16,976 bases of DNA from Actinobacteria bacterium UBA4719 (GCA_002404345.1 DHJN01000245.1:31153-48128); one strand, 5' to 3'. Positions 1-9,294 are shown, counted from the first letter of the stretch. Notes: generated by a model from the letters alone, not told the origin. Numbers and translations: made by a program.

Positions 1-25
1 TCGTCTGAGTCGTCTGAGTCGTCAT
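1..25 (-). CDS. Start of the next operon gene, cut by the window edge (probable ABC importer subunit)
   Basis: On the minus strand an ATG at 25-23 overlaps the TGA stop of the substrate-binding protein gene (24-22) in the classic ATGA arrangement. The frame stays open to the window edge and reads MTTQTTQT, encoded by two copies of a 9-bp repeat. A 4-bp overlap usually means translational coupling. The gene after an SsuA-type binding protein is usually the ATPase or the permease of the same importer, so that is the expected product. Only eight codons are visible, so the identity is inference from context. No strong Shine-Dalgarno sequence is seen close to this ATG. Confidence 0.4.
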
Positions 26-1062
26 GGGGCTATCTGCGCCTTCCCTCGTTCCTTGAGCAGCTGGTTGAGCAGACTGAGGTCCACCAGCTTGTCGAGCTTG
101 GGCTCTTTCTCGAGCACCCCGACCTGTTTTGCGTGCTGGGCTCCGAGGATCAACGACGAGGGCACCGGGTCGACGGTGAAGCTGAGCTGCTTCCACGCGG
201 CCGCGATCACGGCCGCCTTGAGGGGCTTGCCCGAGATCTTGGCGATCAGGTCCGCGACGTCCCCCTGGGCCTTGGTCGGGTCCTTTGCGATGAAGTCGGT
301 GGCGTCCAGGTCGCCGGCCAGCAGCGCTTTGACGGTTTCCGGGTGCGCCTTGAGAAAGTCGGTGCGCACGGCGAGCACGGTGATGGCGAACTTCTTGCCC
401 GGCCAGAGGTCGCGCTCATCCACCAGGACCTTGCCGCCGGCCTGGACCAGCCGGGTGGCATAGGGCTCGGGGACCCAGGCGCCGGCAATCAGCTTCTGCT
501 TGAACGCATCGACGATCTGGGCGTTCTCCTGCGGAAGGACACTGACGTCGCCACCTCCCTGGAGGTCGGTCTTGAGGCCGTGCTGCTTGAGCCAGTAGCG
601 CAAGGCGATGTCCTGGGTGTTACCGAGCTGGGGAGAGCTGACCTTCTTGCCCTTGAGGTCGGCTGCACTCCTGATCGACGGGTCGACAACCAGGGAGGTG
701 CCGCCGGTGGCCGCTCCGGCGACGACGGTGAGGGCCTGACCGTCGGAATGGATGAAGGCGTTGGTGGCCGGGCCGGGGCCGACATACGTGGCGTCGATGG
801 CGCCGGACTTCAGCGCCTCGACGGCAGCAGGTCCGGCGTTGAACGTCGAGACCTTCAGCTTGCTCCCCCCGAGGCGCTTCGCGAAGAAGCCCTCCTTGTC
901 CGCGACGATCGCCGTGGCGTGGGTGAGGTTGGGGAAGTAGCCCAAACGCACCTCCGCCGGAGCACCCGAAGCGGCCGGTGAGCCACCGCCACAAGCCGAC
1001 ATCCCCAGGGTCGCGACGACGGCGCCGATAGCCAGGGCAACACGAGCAAGGGGTCGGGACAT
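22..1062 (-). CDS. ABC transporter substrate-binding lipoprotein, SsuA/TauA/NMT1-like (aliphatic sulfonate, taurine or nitrate type)
   Basis: This 346-aa protein is the extracellular solute-capturing subunit of an ABC importer. Residues 1-24 form a lipoprotein signal: MSRPLAR, a hydrophobic stretch, then a lipobox ending in MSAC, so the mature protein should be lipid-anchored at Cys. The mature N-terminus carries the family's RLGYFPNLTHA strand, followed by GFFAK, an AVEALKSGAIDATYVGPGP segment and the WVPEPYA region of periplasmic-binding fold type II proteins (NMT1/SsuA group). The ATG at 1062 is chosen because GGAG lies 6 nt upstream and the signal peptide begins there; a TTG-initiated extension to 1125 adds residues unlike a signal peptide. 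The gene overlaps the following frame by 4 bp (ATGA). The substrate cannot be read from sequence; aliphatic sulfonates are the commonest assignment for this style. Confidence 0.92.
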   Translation of the reverse strand: MSRPLARVALAIGAVVATLGMSACGGGSPAASGAPAEVRLGYFPNLTHATAIVADKEGFFAKRLGGSKLKVSTFNAGPAAVEALKSGAIDATYVGPGPATNAFIHSDGQALTVVAGAATGGTSLVVDPSIRSAADLKGKKVSSPQLGNTQDIALRYWLKQHGLKTDLQGGGDVSVLPQENAQIVDAFKQKLIAGAWVPEPYATRLVQAGGKVLVDERDLWPGKKFAITVLAVRTDFLKAHPETVKALLAGDLDATDFIAKDPTKAQGDVADLIAKISGKPLKAAVIAAAWKQLSFTVDPVPSSLILGAQHAKQVGVLEKEPKLDKLVDLSLLNQLLKERGKAQIAP

Positions 1063-1149
1063 GAAGAGCTCCAAGTATTCCGCGCGGCCTGCCGCGCTGG
1101 CCTGCACCTCGTCGGCGCTGACCAATTCCTATGTGACAGGTAGGAGTTT

Positions 1150-1189
1150 GCTATAGCGCGACGTTATCAGTCAAATAACGCATCGTTAT
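1150..1189 (-). promoter_or_regulatory. Candidate promoter and operator for the binding-protein operon
   Basis: On the minus strand a TATAGC hexamer (1155-1150) fits a -10 box. A TTGACT (1174-1169) lies only 13 nt upstream, which is too close for a standard -35; a weaker TTATTT gives a 17-nt spacer. Three copies of one hexamer flank this: ATAACG (minus strand 1189-1184), CGTTAT (1180-1175) and ATAACG again (1167-1162). The first two make a perfect inverted repeat with a 3-nt centre, and the last two make another with a 7-nt centre spanning TTGACT. Such symmetry suggests a dimeric regulator. The regulator is unknown. Confidence 0.4.
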
Positions 1190-1297
1190 GTCTCGGATGT
1201 TGGAAGCGCTGCCCCCGCCATGATGGCCCTCGCCCAGGTCGACCCAGTCGCACTCGCGCAGGGCGCGGGCTGGGGAAACTACAACACAAGGTTTACC

Positions 1298-1357
1298 GTT
1301 GCGTGACATGCAGTTGCGTGACATGCAGTTGCGTGACATGAAATTGCATGACTTGTA
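1298..1357. repeat. Four tandem copies of a 15-bp repeat
   Basis: Unit GTTGCGTGACATGCA occurs exactly at 1298-1312 and 1313-1327. It recurs with one change at 1328-1342 (ends GAA) and with four changes at 1343-1357 (ATTGCATGACTTGTA). The array lies between the amidohydrolase and binding-protein genes and ends directly where the hairpin at 1358 starts. Each junction forms an imperfect dyad, TGACATGC-AGTT-GCGTGACA. On the minus strand the units read MSRNC in an open frame. The array could be an operator series, a leader-peptide segment or a slippage product. Confidence 0.9.
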
Positions 1358-1416
1358 GAAGACCTCCGGGTGAGGTGGAACTCGTTCAGGGTTCCATCTC
1401 AAGCGGAGGTCTCTTC
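1358..1416. other. Long two-tier hairpin with an RBS-like GGAGG in its 3' arm
   Basis: The outer stem pairs GAAGACCTCCG (1358-1368) with CGGAGGTCTCTTC (1404-1416), leaving a 2-nt bulge. After 2-nt internal loops, the inner stem pairs TGAGGTGGAAC (1371-1381) with GTTCCATCTCA (1391-1401), with one G-T wobble, around a 9-nt loop. On the plus strand the 3' arm holds GGAGG followed 7-8 nt later by ATG at 1417, so the structure would hide a ribosome site. It lies 42 bp past the amidohydrolase stop on the minus strand and could also stop transcription, though no U-run follows. Function is unknown. Confidence 0.75.
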
Positions 1417-1457
1417 ATGCCCGATGAAACCCGCACCTCGGGAGGGGCTGCCGGCGA

Positions 1458-2546
1458 TCAGAGGAAAACCGTGCCCCGCAGCACGATGTGCGCCGGCGAC
1501 GCCAGAACACCGATGTCCTCCCGCGGATCCGCGGGGTAGACAACGAGGTCGGCGCTGGCCCCCTCGTCCAGACCCGGCCTGCGCAGCCATGATCGAGCAC
1601 CCCAGGTGGCGGCCGTCAGGACCTCGATGGCGGACAACCCCGCTCTGACCAGCTCGGCTGCCTCCTGAGCGGCCAGACCATGTGGCAGTGAGCCGCCGGC
1701 GTCAGTGCCCAGATAGATGGGCAGGCCCGCGTCATGCGCGGCCGCGACTGTCTCGTAACGGCGGGAATGCAGGTCCCGCATATGCGCTGCATAGGTCGGG
1801 TACTTGTCCTGCGCGCCCGCGGCGATCGACGGGAAGGTGTCAATGTTCACCAGCGTCGGAACGATCGCAATCCCTTGTGCGGCAAAGGAGTCGATGGTGT
1901 CCCCGACCAGTCCGGTGGCGTGCTCGATGCAGTCGACGCCGACCGCCGCGAGGTCGCGCAGGGACTCCTCACCGAAGCAGTGAGCGGTCACCCTGGCCCC
2001 CTCCTCGTGCGCGGCGGCGATAGCCGTGGCCAACGCCTCGCGCGGCCAGCAGGGGCTGAGGTCGCCGGTGTCCCGGTCGATCCAGTCGCCGACCAGCTTG
2101 ACCCAGCCGTCACCGACGCGGGCCTCCTGGCGGACGTACTTGGCGAGGTCCTCCGGCTCGATCTCGTGCGCGTAGTTGCGGATGTAACGGCGCGTCCGGG
2201 CGATGTGCCGACCAGCTCGCACGATGCGCGGCAGGTCCGGTCGGTCATCGACCCACCGGGTGTCGGCAGGGGACCCCGCATCTCGCACCAACAGGGTGCC
2301 GATGTCACGGTTGGTGATCGCCTGCATCTCGCTGGTCACGTCATCGACCGCCCCCATGGCGTCGAGCCCCACGTGGGCATGCGCGTCAACCAGACCCGGC
2401 AGGACCCAGCCCGCCACGGTCTGGACGTCCGCGCCCGCCGAGGGTGCGTCATACGTGATCTGACCCCCGACGACCCAGAGGTCGTCGCGGACCTCCTGCG
2501 GACCGACGAGGACGCTTCCCTTGATGTGCAGCACTGGCGAGACCAT
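1458..2546 (-). CDS. Amidohydrolase family protein (imidazolonepropionase/prolidase-like metal hydrolase)
   Basis: A 362-aa TIM-barrel metal-dependent hydrolase, probably cytosolic. The N-terminal beta-sandwich ends in PGLVDAHAHVG, giving the HxH metal pair at H56 and H58. The bridging-lysine candidate is K150 (GWVKLVGD). Further metal ligands are H189 (TAHCFGEE) and H209 (IEHATG). The catalytic aspartate is D282 (LGTDAGG), and a C-terminal ADLVVYPADP strand closes the beta-sandwich. All family residues are present and the length is normal, so it should be active. The chemistry is hydrolysis of an amide, imide or related C-N bond; the substrate cannot be read. The ATG at 2546 is 76 bp after the flavodoxin-fold gene, preceded by only a weak AGGG. 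A shared transcript with that gene is possible. Nothing links it functionally to the importer downstream, from which it is separated by a structured 395-bp gap. Confidence 0.92.
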   Translation of the reverse strand: MVSPVLHIKGSVLVGPQEVRDDLWVVGGQITYDAPSAGADVQTVAGWVLPGLVDAHAHVGLDAMGAVDDVTSEMQAITNRDIGTLLVRDAGSPADTRWVDDRPDLPRIVRAGRHIARTRRYIRNYAHEIEPEDLAKYVRQEARVGDGWVKLVGDWIDRDTGDLSPCWPREALATAIAAAHEEGARVTAHCFGEESLRDLAAVGVDCIEHATGLVGDTIDSFAAQGIAIVPTLVNIDTFPSIAAGAQDKYPTYAAHMRDLHSRRYETVAAAHDAGLPIYLGTDAGGSLPHGLAAQEAAELVRAGLSAIEVLTAATWGARSWLRRPGLDEGASADLVVYPADPREDIGVLASPAHIVLRGTVFL

Positions 2547-2622
2547 GCCCGCGACCCTACAGACGCCGTCAGACGGGTGCCGCGCAGGCGCGGGTCAGCG
2601 GACTGGGGTCATCGGGCTCGGG

Positions 2623-3351
2623 TCAGCGATACTCCGGGTTGGGCTGGACGAAACCGAACCGCTCCCCCTTGTCCCACTCGCTGCGAGAGTTGCCGTATGC
2701 CGGGATGCCGCCGGCCCGCTCGATCATCCGCGCGAGATGCATGAGGTTCCACGTCATGAAGGTCGTGTTGCGGTTGGTGAAGTCGTTCTCCGGACCACCC
2801 GAGCCCTCGTCGAGGTAGGACGGGCCCGGCCCGATGTCCCCGATCCACCCCGCGTCGGCCTGCGGCGGTATGACGTAGCCCAGGTGCTGCAGGCTGTAGA
2901 GGAGGTTCATCGTGCAATGCTTGACGCCGTCCTCGTTGCCGGTGATCAGCGCCCCACCCACCCGGCCGTAGAAGGCGTACTGGCCCTGCTCGTTGAGCTG
3001 GCCCGACTGGGCGTAGAGCCGCTCGACGATGTGCTTGGTCATGCTGGAGTTGTCGCCCAGCCAGATCGGCCCGGCGATGACCAGGATGTTGGCTGCCTTG
3101 ACCCTCTCCCAGATCAGCGGCCACTCGTCCGTCGCCCACCCGTGCTCGGTCATGTCGGGATAGACGCCGGTCGCGATGTCATGGTCGATCGCGCGCAGCA
3201 CCTCAACCTCGACCCCGTGTCGGCGCATGACCGAGGCACTCACCTCGATGAGTCCCGCCGTGTTGGAGACCTCCGGCGAGCGCTTGAGCGTGCCGTTGAG
3301 GAACATCGCCTTGAGACCGCTGAAATCCCAGCCCTGCCCCGTGTCAGCCAT
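2623..3351 (-). CDS. Flavodoxin-fold NAD(P)H-dependent oxidoreductase (NADPH-dependent FMN reductase-like)
   Basis: A 242-aa protein with a flavodoxin-like fold. The N-terminus has the strand-loop LKAMFLNGTLKRSPEVSNT, which fits the FMN-phosphate loop of this superfamily. A second strand, ANILVIAGPIWLGDNSS, fits the isoalloxazine-contact loop, and YGRVGGALITGNEDG is the third typical strand. It probably reduces flavin or a quinone-like or nitro substrate with NAD(P)H; the substrate is unknown. The ATG at 3351 is used here, but a GTG at 3369 in the same frame would add six residues, and neither has a clear Shine-Dalgarno site. It follows ffh by about 70 bp on the same strand and precedes the amidohydrolase by 76 bp. 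No known link to SRP function is implied; adjacency may be read-through from the ffh transcript. Confidence 0.88.
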   Translation of the reverse strand: MADTGQGWDFSGLKAMFLNGTLKRSPEVSNTAGLIEVSASVMRRHGVEVEVLRAIDHDIATGVYPDMTEHGWATDEWPLIWERVKAANILVIAGPIWLGDNSSMTKHIVERLYAQSGQLNEQGQYAFYGRVGGALITGNEDGVKHCTMNLLYSLQHLGYVIPPQADAGWIGDIGPGPSYLDEGSGGPENDFTNRNTTFMTWNLMHLARMIERAGGIPAYGNSRSEWDKGERFGFVQPNPEYR

Positions 3352-3422
3352 GGGTGGCACGCTACCCACCAGCGGCCGTCGGCGAAACCCTCAACGTTCC
3401 TGTTTCGAGCAGGGGCTACTGC

Positions 3423-5117
3423 CTACTTGCCGAGGAACTTCTCGAAGCCCTTCGGCAGGTCGAGGTTGGCGAGGGCGTCAGAGTTGAGTGAGTCAGAGTT
3501 GGCCGTGCCCGTGTCGGCCGTGCCCGTGTTGGCCGTGCCCGTGTTGGCCGCGCCAGACTCGGCGCCGGTGGCCGGGGCACCCGGCATACCGAAGGCGCTG
3601 TTGGCCGCGGCCACGCGAGCCCCAGCCTTCTTGTCCGCCGCGGCCCTCTCCTCCTGCGCTCGCTTGGCCGGGTTGCCGCTCTTGCCCTTCTTGCGTTGCT
3701 GACCCTTGACGGCCTTCTTCCCCCCGGCCATGCCGGGAATCGCGGGCATTCCGGGGACGCCGGAGCCACCACCGCGACGCAGCGAACGCATCATCTTCTG
3801 GGCTTGACCGAAGCGCTCGAGCAGTCCGTTCACCTCGGACACCGTGACACCCGACCCTCGGGCGATACGGGCCCGGCGTGAGCCGTTGATCTGCTTGGGA
3901 TGAGTGCGTTCGAAGGGGGTCATGGAACGCACCATGGCCTCGACCCGGTCGAACTCGCTCTCGTCGAGGGAGTCCAGCTGGTCGCGCATCTGACCCATGC
4001 CGGGCATCATCTTGAGCATGGCCTTGAGCGAGCCCATCTTCTTGATGGCCGCCATCTGGCTCAGGAAGTCGTCGAACGTGAAGTCCTCGTCCTCCATGAA
4101 CTTACGGGTCATCTCGGCGGCCTGGCCCTGGTCGAAGGCCTTCTCCGCCTGCTCGATCAGGGTCAGCACGTCACCCATGTCGAGGATGCGTGAGGCCATC
4201 CGGTCGGGGTGGAAGACCTCGAGGTCGTTGACGGTCTCACCGGTGGAGGCGAACATGATCGGCCGGCCCGTGACCTTGGCCACCGAGAGCGCCGCACCAC
4301 CGCGGGCGTCACCGTCGAGCTTGGACAGGACCACGCCGGTGAAGTCCACGCCCTGCTGGAAGGCGAGTGCCGTGTCGACCGCCGCCTGGCCGATCATGGC
4401 GTCGATGACGAACAGGACCTCGTCGGGCGAGATCGCGGCCCGGATGTCAGCGGCCTGCTGCATGAGGTTCTCGTCGATGGCGAGGCGACCGGCAGTGTCG
4501 ACGATGACGACGTCGTGCTGCTTGGCGCGAGCCTCGACGACACCTTGTCGGGAGACCGAGACCGGGTCACCGAAAGACCTCGTGCCGTCACCGGACTCGG
4601 CGCCCGCGTCATAACCAGCGACGTTGCCGCGCTCGGGCGCGAAGACCGGGACGCCGGCTCGCTCACCGACGACCTGTAGCTGCGTGACGGCGTTGGGCCG
4701 CTGCAGGTCGGCCGCAACCAGGATCGGCGTATGACCCTGATCCTTGAGCCACTTGGCGAGCTTGCCGGCCAACGTGGTCTTACCCGAGCCCTGCAGACCC
4801 GCGAGCATGATGACGGTCGGCGGGTTCTTGGCGAACTCGATCCGCCGGGTCTGCCCACCCAGGATCGTCACGAGCTCTTCGTTGACGATCTTGACGATCT
4901 GCTGAGCCGGGTTCAGCGCGCCGCTGACCTCAGCGCCGAGCGCGCGCGCTCGAACAGCGCCGGTGAACTCGCGCACGACGGGCAGCGCGACGTCGGCATC
5001 GAGCAGCGCAACACGGATGTCGCGAATCGTCGCATTGACATCCGATTCAGACAGGCGGCCCTTACCGCGAAGGTTCTTGAAGGTGACGGTCAGTCGGTCA
5101 GACAGGCTCGTGAACAC
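3423..5117 (-). CDS. ffh: Signal recognition particle GTPase Ffh (SRP54 homologue)
   Basis: About 564 aa. It binds signal sequences and SRP RNA and delivers ribosomes to FtsY at the membrane. The N domain opens MFTSLSDRL. The G domain has G1 GLQGSGKTT (about 107-115), DTAGR near 208 and SKLDGDARGG (G4). The methionine-rich M domain includes GSLKAMLKMMPGMG and the RNA-binding SRRARIARGSG helix-turn-helix. The G domain carries an insertion of about 20 residues (near 163-185), where actinobacterial Ffh is variable. After the M domain comes a long basic, then Ala/Thr/Gly-rich tail with pentapeptide repeats, ending in the conserved-looking LDLPKGFEKFLGK. The GTG at 5117 is preferred over the GTG at 5120 because relatives begin M-F-x-S-L-S-D-R-L. 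The start lies about 9 bp after the glnD stop, so coupling to the nitrogen operon is likely. Confidence 0.97.
   Translation of the reverse strand: MFTSLSDRLTVTFKNLRGKGRLSESDVNATIRDIRVALLDADVALPVVREFTGAVRARALGAEVSGALNPAQQIVKIVNEELVTILGGQTRRIEFAKNPPTVIMLAGLQGSGKTTLAGKLAKWLKDQGHTPILVAADLQRPNAVTQLQVVGERAGVPVFAPERGNVAGYDAGAESGDGTRSFGDPVSVSRQGVVEARAKQHDVVIVDTAGRLAIDENLMQQAADIRAAISPDEVLFVIDAMIGQAAVDTALAFQQGVDFTGVVLSKLDGDARGGAALSVAKVTGRPIMFASTGETVNDLEVFHPDRMASRILDMGDVLTLIEQAEKAFDQGQAAEMTRKFMEDEDFTFDDFLSQMAAIKKMGSLKAMLKMMPGMGQMRDQLDSLDESEFDRVEAMVRSMTPFERTHPKQINGSRRARIARGSGVTVSEVNGLLERFGQAQKMMRSLRRGGGSGVPGMPAIPGMAGGKKAVKGQQRKKGKSGNPAKRAQEERAAADKKAGARVAAANSAFGMPGAPATGAESGAANTGTANTGTADTGTANSDSLNSDALANLDLPKGFEKFLGK
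3478..3554. repeat. 15-bp tandem repeats coding pentapeptides in the Ffh tail
   Basis: Unit GTTGGCCGTGCCCGT occurs at 3498-3512, at 3513-3527 with one change, at 3528-3542, and partly from 3543. A second 15-bp-spaced pair, TCAGAGTT, sits at 3478 and 3493. On the minus strand they encode ANTGT, ANTGT, ADTGT, ANSDS and LNSDA in order. The unit is a multiple of three, so copy number can change without breaking the frame. It lies outside the conserved N, G and M domains. Confidence 0.85.
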
Positions 5118-5126
5118 CACGCAAGG

Positions 5127-7532
5127 TTATCTTCCCGCTGGAGGTGCTTCGTCGCATACGTCCATGAGCATGGATATCGTCTGGGCGACTCGCGAAGGGG
5201 ACAGGGTCCGGCCCCCGAACTCGCTCACGTAGAACGTGTCCAGGGTCTGACCGGCATAAGTGGCGATGTGAGCACTGTGCACGGTCAGACCGGCGCGCGC
5301 GAACGTCATGCCGACCTCATGCAGGAGCCCGGGGCGGTCGAGCGCCCGGATCTCGATCACCGTCGAGTCGTGCGAGGCGTGCGGAAGGACCATGGCGCGT
5401 GTCTGCGTACGCGGTCCCGACCCGACCAGATCTGCCGTGACCGTGCGGCGGCGTTCCAGACCGCGCAGCGGCTGGCGATCACCTTTGCCAAGGCTCGAGA
5501 GCCCGCGGGCGATCGCTACCGCATCAGGGGAATCACCGCTCGGTGAGTCGACCTGCCACTGGTTGGCCGCGATGCCCTCCTGAGTGCGCACGCGTGCGGT
5601 TCTCACGATCAGGCCGGATGCCGCGAGCAGACCTGCGGTGTCGCCGAACAGTCCCAGGCGGTCACGATCGAAGACGTCGATGCGGTACGCACCCGCGATG
5701 GGATAAACCACCACGTGGGGCTCCCCCATGGCCACCTCTGCCACGATCTCGGGCGGCAGGAGATCGCGGACCTCCTCAGCCGGCGCGACCGGACCGGCTG
5801 CGTCGCCCAGCGCCGCACGTGCGCCCATGACGAGATCTCCAAGCAGATGGGCGCGCCATTCGGTCCACGCAGCTGCGCCCACCGCGTGCGCATCCGCCTC
5901 CGTGAGGGCCCGAAGCAGCTCCAGCAGGTCCCGGCGGCCGGCGACTGCGTCGGTTACTGACGAGATGGTTTGTCGGTCGGCCGGGTCGCGCCGGGTCGCC
6001 AGGTCGATCAGGGTCAGGTGCTCGCGGGTGAGCAGCTCGACAACCTCGACCTCGGACTCGTCCAGGCCCAGCCGCCGGGCGGCCGTGGCCGCAAGCGGCG
6101 CTCCGACCACGCAGTGGTCGTGGGCGCCGGCGATCTTGCCGATGTCATGAAACAGGGCCGCAAGCAACAGCAGGTCGGGGCGCTCGACGTCTGGCATGAA
6201 GTCGGTCGCCTTCACGACGGTCTCGATCAGATGCCGATCGACCGTATGTCGATGCACGGGGTTGCGCTGTGGGCGGCTGCGCACCTCGGACCATTCCGGC
6301 AGCCACGAGTCGATCAGCCCGGCTAGGTCCAGTCCCTCCCATACCGGGATCAGCCCGGGACCCGCAGCGAGCAGGTCAACGAACAGAGACCGGGCCACGG
6401 GACCCCACGGCACGGTGATGGCCGGCGAGTGGGCAGCAAGGTTGGCCAGGGTCGCTGGGGCCAGGGGCAGACTGCGCCGAGCTGCGGCAACCGCAGCGCG
6501 AAGAACCAGCAAGGGGTCACGGGAGGGGTCCAGGTGGGCTCCGAGCACCACCTCCCCGTCGTGTTCGAAGAGCCCGAAGCCCAAGGGCTTCAACACCGGT
6601 CGTCGTGGACCGACCCGCAAGGTGCGCGCCCGCTGGGACTGTGCGGCACGGCGTACCGTCCCGTCTATCGCGTAGCTGACCGCGCGTGCCGCCGTGCCGG
6701 CGGTCGCCAACATCGCGTCCGCGTCGGGATGACCCAGCAGGGCGGCGACCGCGTCGTGGTCCTCAAGCCCGAGGCGATCGCGGCCGCGGCCGGTCACCAC
6801 GTGCAACGCGTCTCGGGTGTCCAGCAACACGCGGTATGCCGTGTCGACCTGTCCGTGCGGGCGGTCGGCCAGCCACGCCGCCGTCAATGCCCGCAGGACG
6901 GTCATGTCACGCAGGCCCCCACGCGCTTCTTTGAGGTCTGGCTCGATGGTCTGGGCAAGGTCGCCGTGCCGGCGGTGGCGTGCCTCCAGCGACTCGACCA
7001 TCTCCGGCAGCCGGCGACGGGCGTTGGCGCGCCAGTCGAACCCCACCGTCGAGCGTGCCGCCGCGACCACCTGTTCGTCGCCGGCAACCAGCTCGAGATC
7101 CAGCAGCCCAACCGCTGCCGACAGGTCCCCGGCGGCCACGCTCCGGCACTCACCGACGGTCCGGACGCTGTGGTCGAGCTTCGCGCCGCCGTCCCAGATC
7201 GGGTACCAGATGCGGTCGGCCAGGGACGTGACCTCCTTCGCCGACATTGAGCGGCCGTCGTGCAGCAGCACGAGGTCGAAGTCGCTGAGGGGTCCCGAGT
7301 CACCGCGGGCCAGGCTGCCGACGCTGGCGAGGGCAACCCCGTCCAGATGACCTCCATGCGTGGCCGCTTTCCACACCTCACCGATCCAGTCGCGACTCAG
7401 CTCGACCATGGCCAGGCGCCTCGCCTCACCGGCACCCGGGGCGGTGAAGCCCCGGGTGTTGGCGAGGTCCAGGCGTTGCTGGTTCAGGTCCACCTTCTGG
7501 TCCACCTTCACAGTCTCGCCGAGTCCCATCAT
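5127..7532 (-). CDS. glnD: PII uridylyl/adenylyltransferase GlnD
   Basis: 801 aa; it modifies and demodifies PII according to glutamine level. The nucleotidyltransferase motif GS-x10-D-x-D is intact: GSLARGDSGPLSDFDL, with G72, S73, D84 and D86. The HD domain has LFHDIGK (H462, D463), preceded by HRHTVDRH. Two C-terminal ACT domains follow, about 645-705 and 740-795; the latter holds STVIEIRALDRPGLLHEVG. In actinobacteria the enzyme generally adenylylates PII on Tyr51 rather than uridylylating it (established for Streptomyces and Corynebacterium). The ATG at 7532 is chosen because GGAGGG lies 8 nt upstream, just after the glnB stop; a longer frame from 7598 would start inside glnB. A second ATG at 7529 is adjacent. 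The TAA at 5129-5127 ends 6-9 nt before ffh begins. Confidence 0.96.
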   Translation of the reverse strand: MMGLGETVKVDQKVDLNQQRLDLANTRGFTAPGAGEARRLAMVELSRDWIGEVWKAATHGGHLDGVALASVGSLARGDSGPLSDFDLVLLHDGRSMSAKEVTSLADRIWYPIWDGGAKLDHSVRTVGECRSVAAGDLSAAVGLLDLELVAGDEQVVAAARSTVGFDWRANARRRLPEMVESLEARHRRHGDLAQTIEPDLKEARGGLRDMTVLRALTAAWLADRPHGQVDTAYRVLLDTRDALHVVTGRGRDRLGLEDHDAVAALLGHPDADAMLATAGTAARAVSYAIDGTVRRAAQSQRARTLRVGPRRPVLKPLGFGLFEHDGEVVLGAHLDPSRDPLLVLRAAVAAARRSLPLAPATLANLAAHSPAITVPWGPVARSLFVDLLAAGPGLIPVWEGLDLAGLIDSWLPEWSEVRSRPQRNPVHRHTVDRHLIETVVKATDFMPDVERPDLLLLAALFHDIGKIAGAHDHCVVGAPLAATAARRLGLDESEVEVVELLTREHLTLIDLATRRDPADRQTISSVTDAVAGRRDLLELLRALTEADAHAVGAAAWTEWRAHLLGDLVMGARAALGDAAGPVAPAEEVRDLLPPEIVAEVAMGEPHVVVYPIAGAYRIDVFDRDRLGLFGDTAGLLAASGLIVRTARVRTQEGIAANQWQVDSPSGDSPDAVAIARGLSSLGKGDRQPLRGLERRRTVTADLVGSGPRTQTRAMVLPHASHDSTVIEIRALDRPGLLHEVGMTFARAGLTVHSAHIATYAGQTLDTFYVSEFGGRTLSPSRVAQTISMLMDVCDEAPPAGR

Positions 7533-7545
7533 CAGATGCGCCCTC

Positions 7546-9272
<1,727 letters not shown>

Positions 9273-9294
9273 GGGGACACCATGCCGATCAAGC

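Noticed and set aside
1298..1357. CRISPR-like array
   Set aside because: Units are 15 bp and directly abutting, with no unique spacers and no cas genes.
1417..1539. Plus-strand ORF starting at the GGAGG-ATG beside the hairpin
   Set aside because: After about 14 codons it is antisense to the amidohydrolase end and shows no recognisable protein; kept only as a possible relic in the findings.
3352..3422. SRP RNA gene near ffh
   Set aside because: The gap is about 70 bp and shows no GGAA/GCAGAA-type SRP RNA apical motif or matching stem.
2521..3702. 393-codon plus-strand frame opposite the flavodoxin-fold gene and the ffh end
   Set aside because: Spans three minus-strand gene ends and shows no family motif; a shadow frame.
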